From: Lamprobacter modestohalophilus
GTDB taxonomy: Bacteria > Pseudomonadota > Gammaproteobacteria > Chromatiales > Chromatiaceae
Length of the DNA stretch: 64,000 nucleotides
Direction of reading: 5' to 3'
NCBI RefSeq assembly: GCF_016583905.1
Contig: NZ_NRRY01000017.1
Coordinates: 31,636 to 95,635 of the forward strand
Shown here: positions 31,734-41,291 of the stretch, piece after piece
Layout of the letters: each line of letters opens with the position of its first letter
Numbering within the stretch: position 1 is the stretch's first letter
Program-made: the position numbers and the translations under genes
Notes under the pieces: model-generated
What the model was told of the DNA's origin: nothing
What the model saw: only the letters and a program-made list of their open reading frames with translations
The model's database searches: none

Positions 31734-34700
31734 CAATCGCCCACCGCGTTGCGATTCAACCGAATCAACGCCTTGAACCGATCATTATCCAACTGCGTCA
31801 GCCAAGACTCATCGTTGCCAATAATGGCCCCGGCCACCGCCTTCTTCTCCTCGATCATGGCATCGATACGCTCCTCGAGGGTGCCGATGGTGACGAACTT
31901 GTGCACGAACACGGTCTTCTCCTGGCCGATACGGAAGGCGCGGTCACTGGCCTGGTCCTCGACCGCCGGATTCCACCAACGATCGAAATGGAACACATGA
32001 TTGGCCTTGGTCAGGGTGATGCCGACACCACCGGCCTTGAGCGAGAGGACGAACAGCGAAGGCTCACTGGCCGGGTCCTGAAACTCGGCGATCATCGCCT
32101 CGCGGCGTTGGCGTGAGATGCCACCGTGCAGATAGAAGGTATTCAGATGCCAACGCTGGCGGGCCAGGCGTGCGAGCTGCTCGCCGATCTCAGTGAACTG
32201 GGTGAAGACCAAGACGCTGTCGCCCTCGGTCATGGCCTCTTCGAGCATCTCCTGCAAGCGCTGCAGCTTCTGTGAGCGCTCCGGCGTGAACGGACTACCG
32301 TCCTGCAGGAACTGCGCCGGATGGTTGCAGATCTGCTTCAGCTTCATCAGCGTCGAGAGCATCAGTCCGCTGCGCTTAGAGCCTTCGACTTGCTCAAGCT
32401 GGCGCTCGACATCGATCACCAGGCTCTCATAGAGGGCGCCCTGCTCGCGGCTGAGCTGACAGTATTGCGGCGCCTCGAGCTTGTCCGGCAGGTCGCTGAT
32501 GATGGCCTTGTCGGTCTTCACTCGCCGCAGGATGAACGGCTGCACCAGGGTCTTCAGGATCGCGGTCTGCCCCGGGTCCTTATCACGCTGCACCGGCAGC
32601 TCGAAGGTCTTGCGGAAGCGCGCCTGGGTGCCGAGATAGCCCGGCTGCAGAAACTGGAACAGGGACCAGAGATCGCCGAGCCGATTCTCGACCGGGGTGC
32701 CGGTCAGCGCCAGGCGATGTGTGGCCGGCAGCTTGTAGACCGCCTTGGTCTGCGCCGCCTTGGGGTTCTTGATGTTCTGTGCCTCGTCCAGCACCACGCG
32801 ATGCCAGTCGACGCTGCTCAGCAAGGCCTGATCCTTGCGCGCCAGTGTATAAGAGGTGATGACCAGCGCCACTTGATCAGCTTGGGCGGCGAAGGTGCGC
32901 TTGTCCTGCTCGCGCGCCGGACCATGATGCAAATGGGTCTGCAGCTGTGGCGCGAAGCGTTGCACCTCGCGTTGCCAGTTGCCGATCACCGAGGTCGGCG
33001 CGATCAATAGGGTCGGGCCAGGTGCGGCCCCATTCGGCTCGTCGGTGCTATCGGTGCTATCGGTGCTATCGGTGCTATCGGCGCTATCGGCGCTATCGGC
33101 GCTATCGGCGCTATCGGCGCTATCGGCGCTATCGGCGCTATCGGCGCTATCGGCGCTATCTGCACCACCGCTGACATCGGCGCCATCGGCCCGCTCGCGC
33201 ACCAGCTGGGCGATGACCTGCATGGTCTTGCCTAGGCCCATGTCGTCGGCCAGGCAGCCGTTCATGCCGAGCTTCTCCAGATAGCCGATCCAGGCCAACC
33301 CGCGCCGCTGATAATCGCGCAAGCTGGCGTTGAGTCCGGCTGGGGTCTCGGCCGGCTCGAGGCGGCTGTCATTGCCCAAGCGCTCGAGCAGATCGGCCAG
33401 CACCGAGTCGCGATCGATCTCCAGTGCGTCGTCTTCGGCCGTCTGCTGCAGCAGCTCCGGCAGACTCAGCTCGACTGGCTCCTGGCCTTGGCGCTGCCAG
33501 AACGCGAGCATCTCGCGCATGCGCTCGGGATCAAGCTCGACCCATTCGCCGCGGAAGCGCACCAATGGGGTCTTGGCGTCGATCAGCGCCAGCCATTCCT
33601 CCTCGCTGATCTCTTCATCGCCGATGCTGAGCGCGTAGCGGAATTGCAGCAGCTGCTTGATGGCAAACCCTTTGGTGCCCGGCGTCGAGCCACTGGATAG
33701 GCTGGCGGAGGAGCCGCTGCCGCGCAGACGCAGTTTCGCGCGACGGCGTCCGGTCGGCGTCCACCAAGCCGGCACCACCACCTTGTAGCCGGCGTTCTCC
33801 AACACCCAGGCGGCCTCTTTGAGGAAATCGAAGGCCTCGTTCAGGCTGAGCGCGACCGCCTGCGGCTCGGCCGTCTTCAGGCCGTCCCAGAGCTTGGGAT
33901 AGATGCGCGCCGCAAGGCCCAGATCGAGCAGCAGCTGGCGCTCGAAATCGGACTCGCCAAGCTGTGCGCGGAAGGCCTTGCGCTCGGCTTGAGTCCCCTG
34001 CCAATAGTCGGCCAACGCCAGCCGTTGCGAGGGGTCATGGCGCGGGATGACGATCAGCTCCAGGGTCCAAGGTGAAGCTTCGCCCTCGTCCGTCTCGGTG
34101 ACATGAGCGGCAGCGGCGTTCCCGGTGGGTCCGGTCATCCCAGCGGCCCCATTGGTCTTGGCGATCTTGGCGGTCTTGGCGGTCTTGGCGACCTCAATGA
34201 CCTCAGCGGCCGCATCGGTCTTAGCAGCGCCGGCAGCCTTCGTCGTCCCGCTGTCATCCGGCGGCTCCAGCAAGCGCAAGCCAAGCGTGAAGCGGGCCGC
34301 TTGCTCACCGCCATCGATGGCCTGCCGCCAGCGACGCCAAGCGCGATACTGCGCTTGCTGCTCGTCCGTCACCGCCAAGGGTTGCTGGCCTGGAGCCCGG
34401 TCGAAAGCAAGCGCCACCAAACTGCCATCGATGCGCTTCTTAAAGGTCGCCGGCAGCGGCGTTGCGCGCACCAGCTCATCAAGCAGCACGGCGGCGCAGT
34501 GCTCGAGCAGACTGGCCGGCTCAAATTGAGTCTCGCTGCCGGCCGCACAGGCCGGCGGCATCGCCGGCAGCGCTTGCTCGATCAGCTGCTCGTAGGCACG
34601 CCCCGCCCACTGCCAGACCGGATGCAGCTCGCCCGCTGGCGCCTTCTTGCGCCGGGGCGGTGTTGGTGGCTGGCGATAGCGGAGGCCGGGCAGATACTGG

Positions 34701-35368
34701 TCCTGCAGAAAGAGCTGCTTGAGCTGTTGCGTGAACCAATGCCAAAACAGCAGATCAGCACCCGCGCGCAGATCGCCAAAGGCGTCATCGGTCAAGAAGC
34801 GCAGCTCGCGGAATTGGCGCAGCGGTGCCGCGAGCGGGAAGGTCTCAACCTGCCAGGCCTGCAGCCTGCTGCTGTCCTCAACCGTCGGGTCCGACGGATT
34901 GGGGGCAGCCTCAGTCTCGCTTTCAGCCCCAGTCACGATCCCGGTCCCGGTCTCAATTCCGCTCTCGGTTCCACCGAGCCGGCGAGCCAATTCGGGTGAG
35001 GGAAGCGGAGCCTGTGGCGCGCTCGGCAACCAGACCGGACAAGCCAGCAACCTGCGTTCGACCGAGTCCCCCGCCCTCTTGAGTCCGAGCGTCTCAAGCA
35101 GCACCGACCAACCCGCCCGCGGCAAGGCGAAGGGGTGCGCCGCTTGCTCATTGGACACTTGCTCCTTGGACGCTTGCTCCTTGGACGCTTGCTCCTTGGA
35201 CGCTTGCCCTTTGGCGACCTGCGCCTTAGGCGGCTGCGTCTTGCCTGTGGGCAAGGGTTTGCGGAGCGAGTCGGTCTCTACCCAAAGGCGAAAACAACCG
35301 CTGCGAGCAAAGTCATCGGCGGGATCGGGCTGCCGATCGGGCTGCCAAAAGGCGTGAAGAATCTCCAT
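31733..35368 (-). CDS. SNF2-family DEAD/DEAH-box helicase
   Basis: This Swi2/Snf2 ATPase of about 1211 aa is of the type paired with SWIM proteins. The N-terminal half is the SNF2-associated region. The motor has motif I D-D-M-G-L-G-K-T near 709, motif II D-E-A-Q near 860, motif III T-G-T-P-V-E-N-R and the C-terminal lobe with L-K-A-G-G-V-G-I-T-L and R-A-F-R-I-G-Q. The start is placed at ATG 35368 (M-E-I-L-H-A-F-W), the usual beginning; the frame runs 21 codons further upstream. Three repeat-coded low-complexity inserts are present: Ser-Lys-Glu-Gln near the N-terminus, Ala-Lys-Thr near 400, and a run of Asp-Ser-Ala/Thr at about 737-775, between motifs I and Ia. Confidence 0.93.
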   Translation of the reverse strand: MEILHAFWQPDRQPDPADDFARSGCFRLWVETDSLRKPLPTGKTQPPKAQVAKGQASKEQASKEQASKEQVSNEQAAHPFALPRAGWSVLLETLGLKRAGDSVERRLLACPVWLPSAPQAPLPSPELARRLGGTESGIETGTGIVTGAESETEAAPNPSDPTVEDSSRLQAWQVETFPLAAPLRQFRELRFLTDDAFGDLRAGADLLFWHWFTQQLKQLFLQDQYLPGLRYRQPPTPPRRKKAPAGELHPVWQWAGRAYEQLIEQALPAMPPACAAGSETQFEPASLLEHCAAVLLDELVRATPLPATFKKRIDGSLVALAFDRAPGQQPLAVTDEQQAQYRAWRRWRQAIDGGEQAARFTLGLRLLEPPDDSGTTKAAGAAKTDAAAEVIEVAKTAKTAKIAKTNGAAGMTGPTGNAAAAHVTETDEGEASPWTLELIVIPRHDPSQRLALADYWQGTQAERKAFRAQLGESDFERQLLLDLGLAARIYPKLWDGLKTAEPQAVALSLNEAFDFLKEAAWVLENAGYKVVVPAWWTPTGRRRAKLRLRGSGSSASLSSGSTPGTKGFAIKQLLQFRYALSIGDEEISEEEWLALIDAKTPLVRFRGEWVELDPERMREMLAFWQRQGQEPVELSLPELLQQTAEDDALEIDRDSVLADLLERLGNDSRLEPAETPAGLNASLRDYQRRGLAWIGYLEKLGMNGCLADDMGLGKTMQVIAQLVRERADGADVSGGADSADSADSADSADSADSADSADSADSADSTDSTDSTDSTDEPNGAAPGPTLLIAPTSVIGNWQREVQRFAPQLQTHLHHGPAREQDKRTFAAQADQVALVITSYTLARKDQALLSSVDWHRVVLDEAQNIKNPKAAQTKAVYKLPATHRLALTGTPVENRLGDLWSLFQFLQPGYLGTQARFRKTFELPVQRDKDPGQTAILKTLVQPFILRRVKTDKAIISDLPDKLEAPQYCQLSREQGALYESLVIDVERQLEQVEGSKRSGLMLSTLMKLKQICNHPAQFLQDGSPFTPERSQKLQRLQEMLEEAMTEGDSVLVFTQFTEIGEQLARLARQRWHLNTFYLHGGISRQRREAMIAEFQDPASEPSLFVLSLKAGGVGITLTKANHVFHFDRWWNPAVEDQASDRAFRIGQEKTVFVHKFVTIGTLEERIDAMIEEKKAVAGAIIGNDESWLTQLDNDRFKALIRLNRNAVGD
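33042..33158. repeat. 9-bp tandem repeat, 13 copies, inside the SNF2 gene
   Basis: Thirteen units of tcggYgcta run without interruption: four with T and then nine with C at the variable base. They code for (Asp-Ser-Thr)4 and (Asp-Ser-Ala)9 on the minus strand. The unit length is a multiple of three, so copy-number change keeps the frame. Confidence 0.95.
34154..34192. repeat. 9-bp imperfect tandem repeat in the SNF2 gene
   Basis: About four copies of a ggtcttggc unit code for Ala-Lys-Thr repeats on the minus strand. Confidence 0.7.
35141..35215. repeat. 15-bp tandem repeat, five copies, in the SNF2 N-terminus
   Basis: Five tandem units close to cgcttgctccttgga lie at 35141-35215 (the middle units identical, the outer ones with changes). 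They code for the Gln-Ala-Ser-Lys-Glu repeat near the N-terminus. Confidence 0.85.
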
Positions 35369-35719
35369 TGAAAACAGCGGGGAGGGCAAAAGAGTTGAGA
35401 AGTTGGCAGTTAGCAGTTGGCAGCATAGCAAGATGCATCGATTCGCGCGCGCGAAGCCCGAGCACGGCTGACCGAGGGCATCGACCCCAGCACGGATGCA
35501 TTTGGCCTACTTCGGCTGGCTCGACGATGGCCTGGCGGACTGGCTCGACGATGGCATGGGGCCGCATGGCGAGCTAAAATTCTAGGAATTCACCTCCAAG
35601 TGCATCGCTTGCAGCCGCAACCAGACATCCATGTCGATCGCAACCGCTGATACCCCGCAAGCATTCAACCCATTGCACGGCCTTTGATAGGCCGGGCTTG
35701 GCTGGTGAGCTGGTCCGGC

Positions 35720-36355
35720 ATGGATTGCCCGGTCTGTCGCGCCGCGCAGCCCGAACCTTTCCTGCAGGTTAACAGCCACGACTACTGGCGCTGCCCGCGC
35801 TGCGCGGCGCGTTTCCTCGATCCGCGCCAGCATCCCTCTCCCGACGTGGAGCTCAGCGAATACCGAAAGCATCACAACAACCCCGCCGACGTCGGCTATC
35901 AGCGCTTCCTGAGCCGACTCGCAGAGCCGCTGCTTGAACGCTTGGCGCCAGCATCGCAAGGACTCGACTACGGTTGCGGGCCAGGTCCGGCCTTGGCCGA
36001 GATGCTGCGCGAAAAGGGGCATCGGGTCGCGCTCTATGACCCCTTCTTCCAGCCCAACCCGGCGCCGTTGCTAGCGCGCTATGACTTCATCACCTGTACC
36101 GAGACCGCCGAGCACTTCCATCACCCGGCCGAGGAATTCGACCGACTCGGCGCGCTGCTGCGCCCCGGCGGCTGGCTGGCGCTGATGACCTGCTTCCAGA
36201 CCGACGACAGCCGCTTCGCCCACTGGCACTACCGACGCGATCCGACCCATGTTGTCTTCTACCGCGAGGAAACGCTGCGCTACCTCGCCGCCGAACGCGG
36301 CTTCAGTTGCCTCATTCCAACCAAGGATGTGGCGCTGTTGCTCCGTCCAGGATAA
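35720..36355 (+). CDS. Class I SAM-dependent methyltransferase with N-terminal zinc ribbon
   Basis: The protein begins with M-D-C-P-V-C and about 20 residues later has C-P-R-C, a four-Cys zinc ribbon. The methyltransferase core follows with L-D-Y-G-C-G-P-G near 80, Y-D-P-F-F and T-E-T-A-E-H-F. The tail H-W-H-Y-R-R-D-P-T-H-V-V-F-Y is characteristic of this uncharacterised family of about 210 aa. ATG 35720 is preferred over the upstream frame at 35684 because the ribbon starts there. The substrate is unknown. Confidence 0.82.
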   Translation: MDCPVCRAAQPEPFLQVNSHDYWRCPRCAARFLDPRQHPSPDVELSEYRKHHNNPADVGYQRFLSRLAEPLLERLAPASQGLDYGCGPGPALAEMLREKGHRVALYDPFFQPNPAPLLARYDFITCTETAEHFHHPAEEFDRLGALLRPGGWLALMTCFQTDDSRFAHWHYRRDPTHVVFYREETLRYLAAERGFSCLIPTKDVALLLRPG

Positions 36356-36648
36356 GTTTCAGCAGGCTCCCATTGCCTGTATACTTCGCGTCAACTTCGA
36401 CGACGACACCGCTCCCCAGCTCTGGAGAGACCCTGCCAATGTAGGCAACAAGCGACCCGCCGAGTCCACCGGACTCGCGCTGCAATCCCACGCGATACCG
36501 CGCGCTTGCTCCCTGCGTTCACCTGTCGGCCGACTTGATCTTGCTTGCCTCCTCCCTCGCACTGGGAGCCGCGCCACCCTGTTGATCGCCCATCGCTGGC
36601 CCTGAGGTCCGCGTCAGCCCCGGAAACATAGACCGGAAACGATCCCGT
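36356..36648 (+). promoter_or_regulatory. Long leader upstream of the SulP gene
   Basis: This stretch of 293 bases has no gene. A TATACT box at 36380-36385, with a weak TTTCAG 17 bp upstream (36357-36362), could start a transcript of about 260 bases before the SulP ATG. No riboswitch family could be matched with confidence. Confidence 0.3.
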
Positions 36649-38130
36649 ATGAAAACACTCCGCAAGGACTGGCTGTCCAATATTCCTAATGACCTGCTCG
36701 CCGGCCTGGTGGTGGCGCTGGCACTGATCCCCGAAGCCATCGCCTTCTCGATCATCGCTGGCGTCGATCCCAAGGTCGGGCTCTACGCCTCGTTCAGCAT
36801 CGCGGTGGTCACCGCCTTCGTTGGCGGTCGCCCGGGCATGATCTCGGCGGCGACCGCAGCCATGGCAGTCCTGATGGTGGATCTGGTCGCCGATCACGGC
36901 CTGCAGTACCTGCTCGCCGCCACCGTGCTGACCGGCGTGCTGCAGGTGTTGGCTGGCTGGCTGCGGCTTGGCAACCTGATGCGCTTCGTCTCGCGCTCGG
37001 TGATCACCGGCTTCGTCAACGCCCTGGCCATCCTGATCTTCATGGCACAGTTGCCGGAGATCACCGGCGCCCAGCTCACCTGGGAGGTCTATGGCGTCCT
37101 CGCCGCCGCGCTCGGCATCATCTATCTGTTTCCGTACATCACCAAGGCCATTCCGTCCCCATTGGTCGCCATCGTCGCGCTGACCGCTGCGGCGATCTAC
37201 ATGGGACTCGACATCCGTACCGTTGGCGACATGGGCCAGATGCCGGACACCCTGCCGGTGTTCCTGATCCCAGACATCCCGCTCAACCTCGAAACCCTGC
37301 AGATCATCTTCCCGGTCTCGGCGACACTGGCGGTCGTCGGGCTGCTCGAGTCGCTGATGACAGCGACCATCGTCGATGACCTGACCGACTCCAAGAGCAA
37401 CAAGAACCGCGAATGCGTCGGTCAGGGCACCGCCAATGTGGTCACTGGCTTCTTCGGCGGCATGGCCGGCTGCGCGATGATCGGTCAGACCGTGATCAAC
37501 ATCAAATCCGGCGGCCGCGGGCGGCTGTCGACCCTGACTGCCGGCATCGTGCTGCTGATCCTGGTGGTGTTCGCCAACGACTGGGTCGCTCAGATCCCGA
37601 TGGCCGCACTGGTGGCGGTGATGATCATGGTCTCGATCGGCACCTTCAACTGGGCCTCGTTCAAGAACCTACGCGAGCATCCGCTGGACGCCAACATCGT
37701 CATGATCGCTACTGTGGCGGTCACCGTGCTCACCCATGATCTCGCCCAAGGTGTGCTGGTCGGCGTGCTGTTGTCCGGCTTCTTCTTCGCCCAGAAGGTC
37801 AGCCGCATCCTCTATGTCGGCTCAACCCCGACCCGCGAGGGCCGCGAGCGCGTCTATCATGTGGTTGGCCAGGTCTTCTTCTCCTCGGCCGATCGCTTCA
37901 TCGCCGCCTTCGACTACAAGGAGGTGATCGAGAAGGTCTGCATCGATGTCAGCCGCGCGCACTTCTGGGATATCACCGCAGTGACCGCGTTGGATAAGGT
38001 GGTGCTCAAGTTTCGCCGCGAGGGCACCGAGGTCGAGGTGGTTGGCCTCAACCAGGCCAGCCGCACCCTGGTCGATCGCTTTGCCGTCCATGACAAACCC
38101 GAGGCCGTCGAGAGCCTGATGGGGCATTGA
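36649..38130 (+). CDS. SulP-family anion transporter with STAS domain
   Basis: This 493-aa transporter has a membrane domain of about 12-14 segments over residues 10-385, including the [10 protein letters not shown] signature near the N-terminus and [10 protein letters not shown] compact cytosolic STAS domain follows at about 410-490. The family moves sulfate, bicarbonate or related anions. The short N-terminus and the adjacent universal stress protein gene resemble bacterial SulP loci linked to bicarbonate or sulfate uptake. The substrate cannot be read from sequence. Confidence 0.9.
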   Translation: MKTLRKDWLSNIPNDLLAGLVVALALIPEAIAFSIIAGVDPKVGLYASFSIAVVTAFVGGRPGMISAATAAMAVLMVDLVADHGLQYLLAATVLTGVLQVLAGWLRLGNLMRFVSRSVITGFVNALAILIFMAQLPEITGAQLTWEVYGVLAAALGIIYLFPYITKAIPSPLVAIVALTAAAIYMGLDIRTVGDMGQMPDTLPVFLIPDIPLNLETLQIIFPVSATLAVVGLLESLMTATIVDDLTDSKSNKNRECVGQGTANVVTGFFGGMAGCAMIGQTVINIKSGGRGRLSTLTAGIVLLILVVFANDWVAQIPMAALVAVMIMVSIGTFNWASFKNLREHPLDANIVMIATVAVTVLTHDLAQGVLVGVLLSGFFFAQKVSRILYVGSTPTREGRERVYHVVGQVFFSSADRFIAAFDYKEVIEKVCIDVSRAHFWDITAVTALDKVVLKFRREGTEVEVVGLNQASRTLVDRFAVHDKPEAVESLMGH

Positions 38131-38185
38131 TCAGCGCCCAAAAGCGCCCAGTCACAATGGCCCGATTTGAGCGCTAGCGCCTGAC

Positions 38186-38211
38186 ACTCATCAGAAAGAC
38201 TCATCAGAAAG
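38186..38211. repeat. 13-bp tandem duplication before the universal stress gene
   Basis: The unit actcatcagaaag occurs twice in tandem (38186-38198, 38199-38211) in the 157-bp SulP-Usp gap. Confidence 0.85.
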
Positions 38212-38287
38212 AGAGATCAAGGGCGGCGACTCAGTCAGCCACTCGCTCGTCAGCGCCAGCGCACACCACCGAACAGAGTAGACGCCG

Positions 38288-39169
38288 ATGCAACCCGAAG
38301 ACCCCATGCAGACCCCGGCCAAGGTACTTGCCTGTGTCGATCAATCGCACTTCGCCGACTTCGTCACCGATGCCGCGGCCTGGGCGGCCCGCCAGATGGA
38401 CGCGCCGCTGGAATTGCTGCACATCCTCGATCGCGAGAAAGAGGTCGCGCTCGGCAAGGACCACAGCGGCGCCATCGGCGTCAACGCACAGCAAAACCTG
38501 CTGACCGAATTGGCCGACCGTGATGAATCGCGCAGTAAGGCCAACCGCGAGCGTGGCCGCGAGTTCCTCAACGCCTTGCGCGAGCGCGCACTCAAGCTCG
38601 GGGTTGCCACGCCTGATGTACGCCAGCGTTATGGCGATCTCGAGGAGACCCTGGTCGGTGCCGAAGAGCAGGTGCGGCTGTTCGTGCTCGGGCGCCGTGG
38701 CGAGTCGGCCGAGACTACACAGCGCGACCTTGGCCGCAACGTCGAGCGCATGGTGCGTTCGCTGAGCAAGCCGATCTTGGCCGTCACCGACCAGTTCAGC
38801 GAGCCGAAACGGGTGCTGATCGCCTTCGATGGCGGCAGCATGACCCGCCGCGGGGTCGAGATGGTGGCGCGCAGCCCGCTCTTCCGTGGTCTACCCGTGC
38901 ATGTGCTGATGAGCGGCAAGCCGCGCCGCGACAGCGAGAAACAGCTCGACTGGGCGCGCACCAAGCTCGAAGAGGCCAGCTTCGAGGTGACCCTGGCGAT
39001 GATCCCAGGCGACACCGAGCGGGTCATCGCCCACTACGTGCAAGATCAGGCGATCGACATGCTGCTGATGGGTGCCTACGGCCACTCACCGCTGCGCAGC
39101 CTGTTCTTCGGCAGCAAGACCACTGATCTGCTGCGCTCGGCTAAGGTGCCGACGCTGTTGCTGCGCTGA
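38288..39169 (+). CDS. Tandem-domain universal stress protein beside SulP
   Basis: This 293-aa protein has two UspA folds. The first begins V-L-A-C-V-D-Q-S near residue 9 and ends about 160. The second begins R-V-L-I-A-F-D-G-G near 172 and ends with L-L-M-G-A-Y-G-H-S and K-V-P-T-L-L-L-R. It follows the SulP gene by 157 bp on the same strand, a recurrent pairing that suggests co-expression with anion uptake. ATG 38288 is used; a second ATG at 38306 would be close to the conserved start. Confidence 0.87.
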   Translation: MQPEDPMQTPAKVLACVDQSHFADFVTDAAAWAARQMDAPLELLHILDREKEVALGKDHSGAIGVNAQQNLLTELADRDESRSKANRERGREFLNALRERALKLGVATPDVRQRYGDLEETLVGAEEQVRLFVLGRRGESAETTQRDLGRNVERMVRSLSKPILAVTDQFSEPKRVLIAFDGGSMTRRGVEMVARSPLFRGLPVHVLMSGKPRRDSEKQLDWARTKLEEASFEVTLAMIPGDTERVIAHYVQDQAIDMLLMGAYGHSPLRSLFFGSKTTDLLRSAKVPTLLLR

Positions 39170-39194
39170 GCTGGTCAGCTCAAGTCAGGTCAAG

Positions 39195-39524
39195 TCAGTG
39201 TCCAGTCGTCTTCGAGAAGGCGCTGATCATCACCACCCCCGCGACGATCAGCGTCATGCCGATGATGCCAGGCAGATCCGGGATCTGCCGATACATCAGG
39301 GCGGCAGACAGCGCGACCAGAACGATTCCCAAGCCAGCCCAGATTGCATAGGCGAGTCCCACCGGGATGGTCTTCAGCACCAGCGCCAATAGATAGAAGG
39401 CGATCGCGTAGCCGACCAAGACCACGAGGCTCGGGCCCAGCTTGGTGAACCCATCCGAGGCCTTCAGCGCAGTGGTCGCCATCACCTCGGCGACGATCGC
39501 GATTGCAAGATAGAAATAACCCAC
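39195..39524 (-). CDS. Small multidrug resistance (EmrE/QacE-type) efflux protein
   Basis: This proton-coupled antiporter exports lipophilic cations as an antiparallel dimer. The 109-aa protein has four transmembrane helices and the membrane-embedded Glu in A-E-V-M-A-T-T-A-L-K. The P-V-G-L-A-Y-A-I-W-A-G-L-G motif and the D-L-P-G-I-I-G-M segment are also present. The start is GTG 39524, since the protein then begins V-G-Y-F-Y-L like EmrE. A GGGGG lies about 10 bases upstream. The longer frame to 39578 adds a non-conserved extension. Confidence 0.9.
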   Translation of the reverse strand: MGYFYLAIAIVAEVMATTALKASDGFTKLGPSLVVLVGYAIAFYLLALVLKTIPVGLAYAIWAGLGIVLVALSAALMYRQIPDLPGIIGMTLIVAGVVMISAFSKTTGH

Positions 39525-39757
39525 CGTGCTCAAACCCCCAGCGGGCCTTTCCGCTGTCAGACAAACCAGCCGATGCATGAAAGATCAGGCTCGGGAACGG
39601 GCGCGAGCATACCTGATTCTTCAACTCAGGCTGCACGGGATCTGCCCACTCTGCCAGCCGAATGGTATCTTGGCCTTCACCCATCGACCTGCGAGGCCAG
39701 CCCGGGGATGCAAAAAGTCCATCACCTGAGCTTGCCACCGAACCGCTGCAATACCCG

Positions 39758-40483
39758 ATGACCAACAACCTTCAGATCCTTACCGCCACCGGCGCCGAGA
39801 TCGAGCGCCATATCCCCGCGCTTGCTGAGCTCCGTATCAGCGTCTTCCGCGAATTCCCCTACCTCTACGACGGCGATGCCGCCTACGAGGCGCGCTACCT
39901 AGAGACCTACCGCCAAGCGCGCGGCAGCGTCGTCATCATCGTGCTCGACGACCAGCGCGTGGTGGGCGCCTCCACCGCGCTGCCAATGGCCGAGGAGACA
40001 GACGAGGTGAAGGCGCCTTTCCTCGCTCATGGCTATGATCCCGAGCGCATCTTCTATCTCGGCGAATCGGTGCTGCTACCGGCCTATCGCGGTCGCGGCC
40101 TCGGCGTTCGCTTCTTCGAGGAGCGCGAGCGTCATGCGCAGAGGCTCTGTGAACGGGGTGCAGAGCACGACGACGGGAAAGTCGCTGATCAGGACGATGG
40201 GCAGGTCGCTGATCAGGACGATGGGCCAGGCGCCAAGCCGAGCGATGCATTCGACTGGTATGCCTTCTGCGCCGTGCAGCGCGACTCCGATGATCCGCGC
40301 CGACCACCTGACTATGTGCCACTGAATCGGTTCTGGCACAAACGCGGCTACCAATGCCACCCGGAACTCAGCACCAGCTTCAGCTGGAAGGAGTTCGGCG
40401 AGCCAGCCGAGACGCCAAAGCCGATGCTGTTCTGGCTCAAGTCCGCTCGCCCTTCGGACGGCGCATCGTCAGCCCGGCAATGA
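39758..40483 (+). CDS. GNAT-family N-acetyltransferase
   Basis: This acetyl-CoA-dependent acetyltransferase of about 241 aa begins M-T-N-N-L-Q-I at ATG 39758. The acetyl-CoA motif [11 protein letters not shown] lies near residue 112. Between the two halves of the domain a repeat-coded acidic insert (Ala-Asp-Gln-Asp-Asp-Gly twice) interrupts at about 140-160. The C-terminal half has F-D-W-Y-A-F-C-A-V and a R-F-W-H-K-R-G-Y motif. The 3' end overlaps the convergent potI gene by 47 bp. The substrate is unknown. Confidence 0.82.
   Translation: MTNNLQILTATGAEIERHIPALAELRISVFREFPYLYDGDAAYEARYLETYRQARGSVVIIVLDDQRVVGASTALPMAEETDEVKAPFLAHGYDPERIFYLGESVLLPAYRGRGLGVRFFEERERHAQRLCERGAEHDDGKVADQDDGQVADQDDGPGAKPSDAFDWYAFCAVQRDSDDPRRPPDYVPLNRFWHKRGYQCHPELSTSFSWKEFGEPAETPKPMLFWLKSARPSDGASSARQ
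40181..40228. repeat. 24-bp tandem duplication in the GNAT gene
   Basis: The unit beginning gtcgctgatcaggacgatgg at 40181 is repeated at 40205, a 24-bp in-frame duplication coding for an Asp-rich insert. Confidence 0.85.
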
Positions 40484-41291
40484 CCACAGCTAGGGTCACC
40501 AGCGCAACGATGATGGTGGCCAGCGCATTGATCTGCGGCGAGACGCCCATGCGCACGCTGGCATAGATCAGCATCGGCAGCGTGGTGGCACCCGGTCCGG
40601 AGACGAAGCTGGCGATGACCAGATCATCCAACGAGAGCGTGAACGCCAGCAGCCAGCCGGCCAGCAGTGCTGGCGCGATCAGCGGCAGCGTGATGCTCAG
40701 ATAGACCCGCAAGGGCCGCGCGCCCAGGTCCATCGCCGCCTCCTCCAGCGAGCGTTCCATGCGCGCCAGCCGTGCGCGCACGATCACCGCCACATAGGCC
40801 ATGCTGAAGGTGATATGGGCGATGGTAATGGTGGTGAAGCCACGCCCCGGTGGCCAGCCCAGCACCTGCTGCATGGCGACGAACAGCAACAGCAGCGAGA
40901 GGCCGATGATCACATCCGGCATCACCAGCGGCGCGGTCAGCAGCAGCTCGAAACCGGTGCGGCCTCGAAAACGCCCGTGGCGCACCAGCGCATTCGCCGC
41001 CAAGGTGCCCAAGACCACAGCGATACTCGCGTTCACCGCCGCAATGCGTACGCTGAGCCAGGCGGCATCGAGCAATTGCTGATTGCGCAACAGCTCGCCG
41101 TACCACTTGGTCGAGAACCCAGCCCAGACCGTGACCAATCGCGACTCATTGAACGAGTACAGGATCAGCAGCAGCACCGGCACGTACAGAAACGCATACC
41201 CAAACGCGAGCACCGTGAACAGCGGCCAGCGCCGTCCGATGGCGGAGCCCCCGCCAGGGCGGCTGCCCAGACCGCTCGCGGTTTCCCTCAT
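40437..41291 (-). CDS. potI: Putrescine ABC transporter permease (PotI-like)
   Basis: This inner-membrane permease of 284 aa has six hydrophobic segments and the EAA-loop motif [10 protein letters not shown] near 190 that contacts the ATPase. The [16 protein letters not shown] segment is a PotI/PotC hallmark. It overlaps potH by 4 bp (ATGA) and would pair with it. The N-terminus has a Gly/Arg-rich extension. Its ATPase and binding-protein genes lie 6 kb away, upstream of sdhCAB. Confidence 0.93.
   Translation of the reverse strand: MRETASGLGSRPGGGSAIGRRWPLFTVLAFGYAFLYVPVLLLILYSFNESRLVTVWAGFSTKWYGELLRNQQLLDAAWLSVRIAAVNASIAVVLGTLAANALVRHGRFRGRTGFELLLTAPLVMPDVIIGLSLLLLFVAMQQVLGWPPGRGFTTITIAHITFSMAYVAVIVRARLARMERSLEEAAMDLGARPLRVYLSITLPLIAPALLAGWLLAFTLSLDDLVIASFVSGPGATTLPMLIYASVRMGVSPQINALATIIVALVTLAVVIAGLTMRRPKGERT

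Noticed and set aside
33042..33158. The repeat array considered as a CRISPR
   Set aside because: The units are 9 bp with no spacers and lie inside a helicase gene in frame.
36400..36480. A GGAGAG...CGCCGA...GCAA pattern in the SulP leader, reminiscent of a glycine aptamer
   Set aside because: The downstream conserved parts of the glycine riboswitch are missing and the pairing does not fold consistently by eye.
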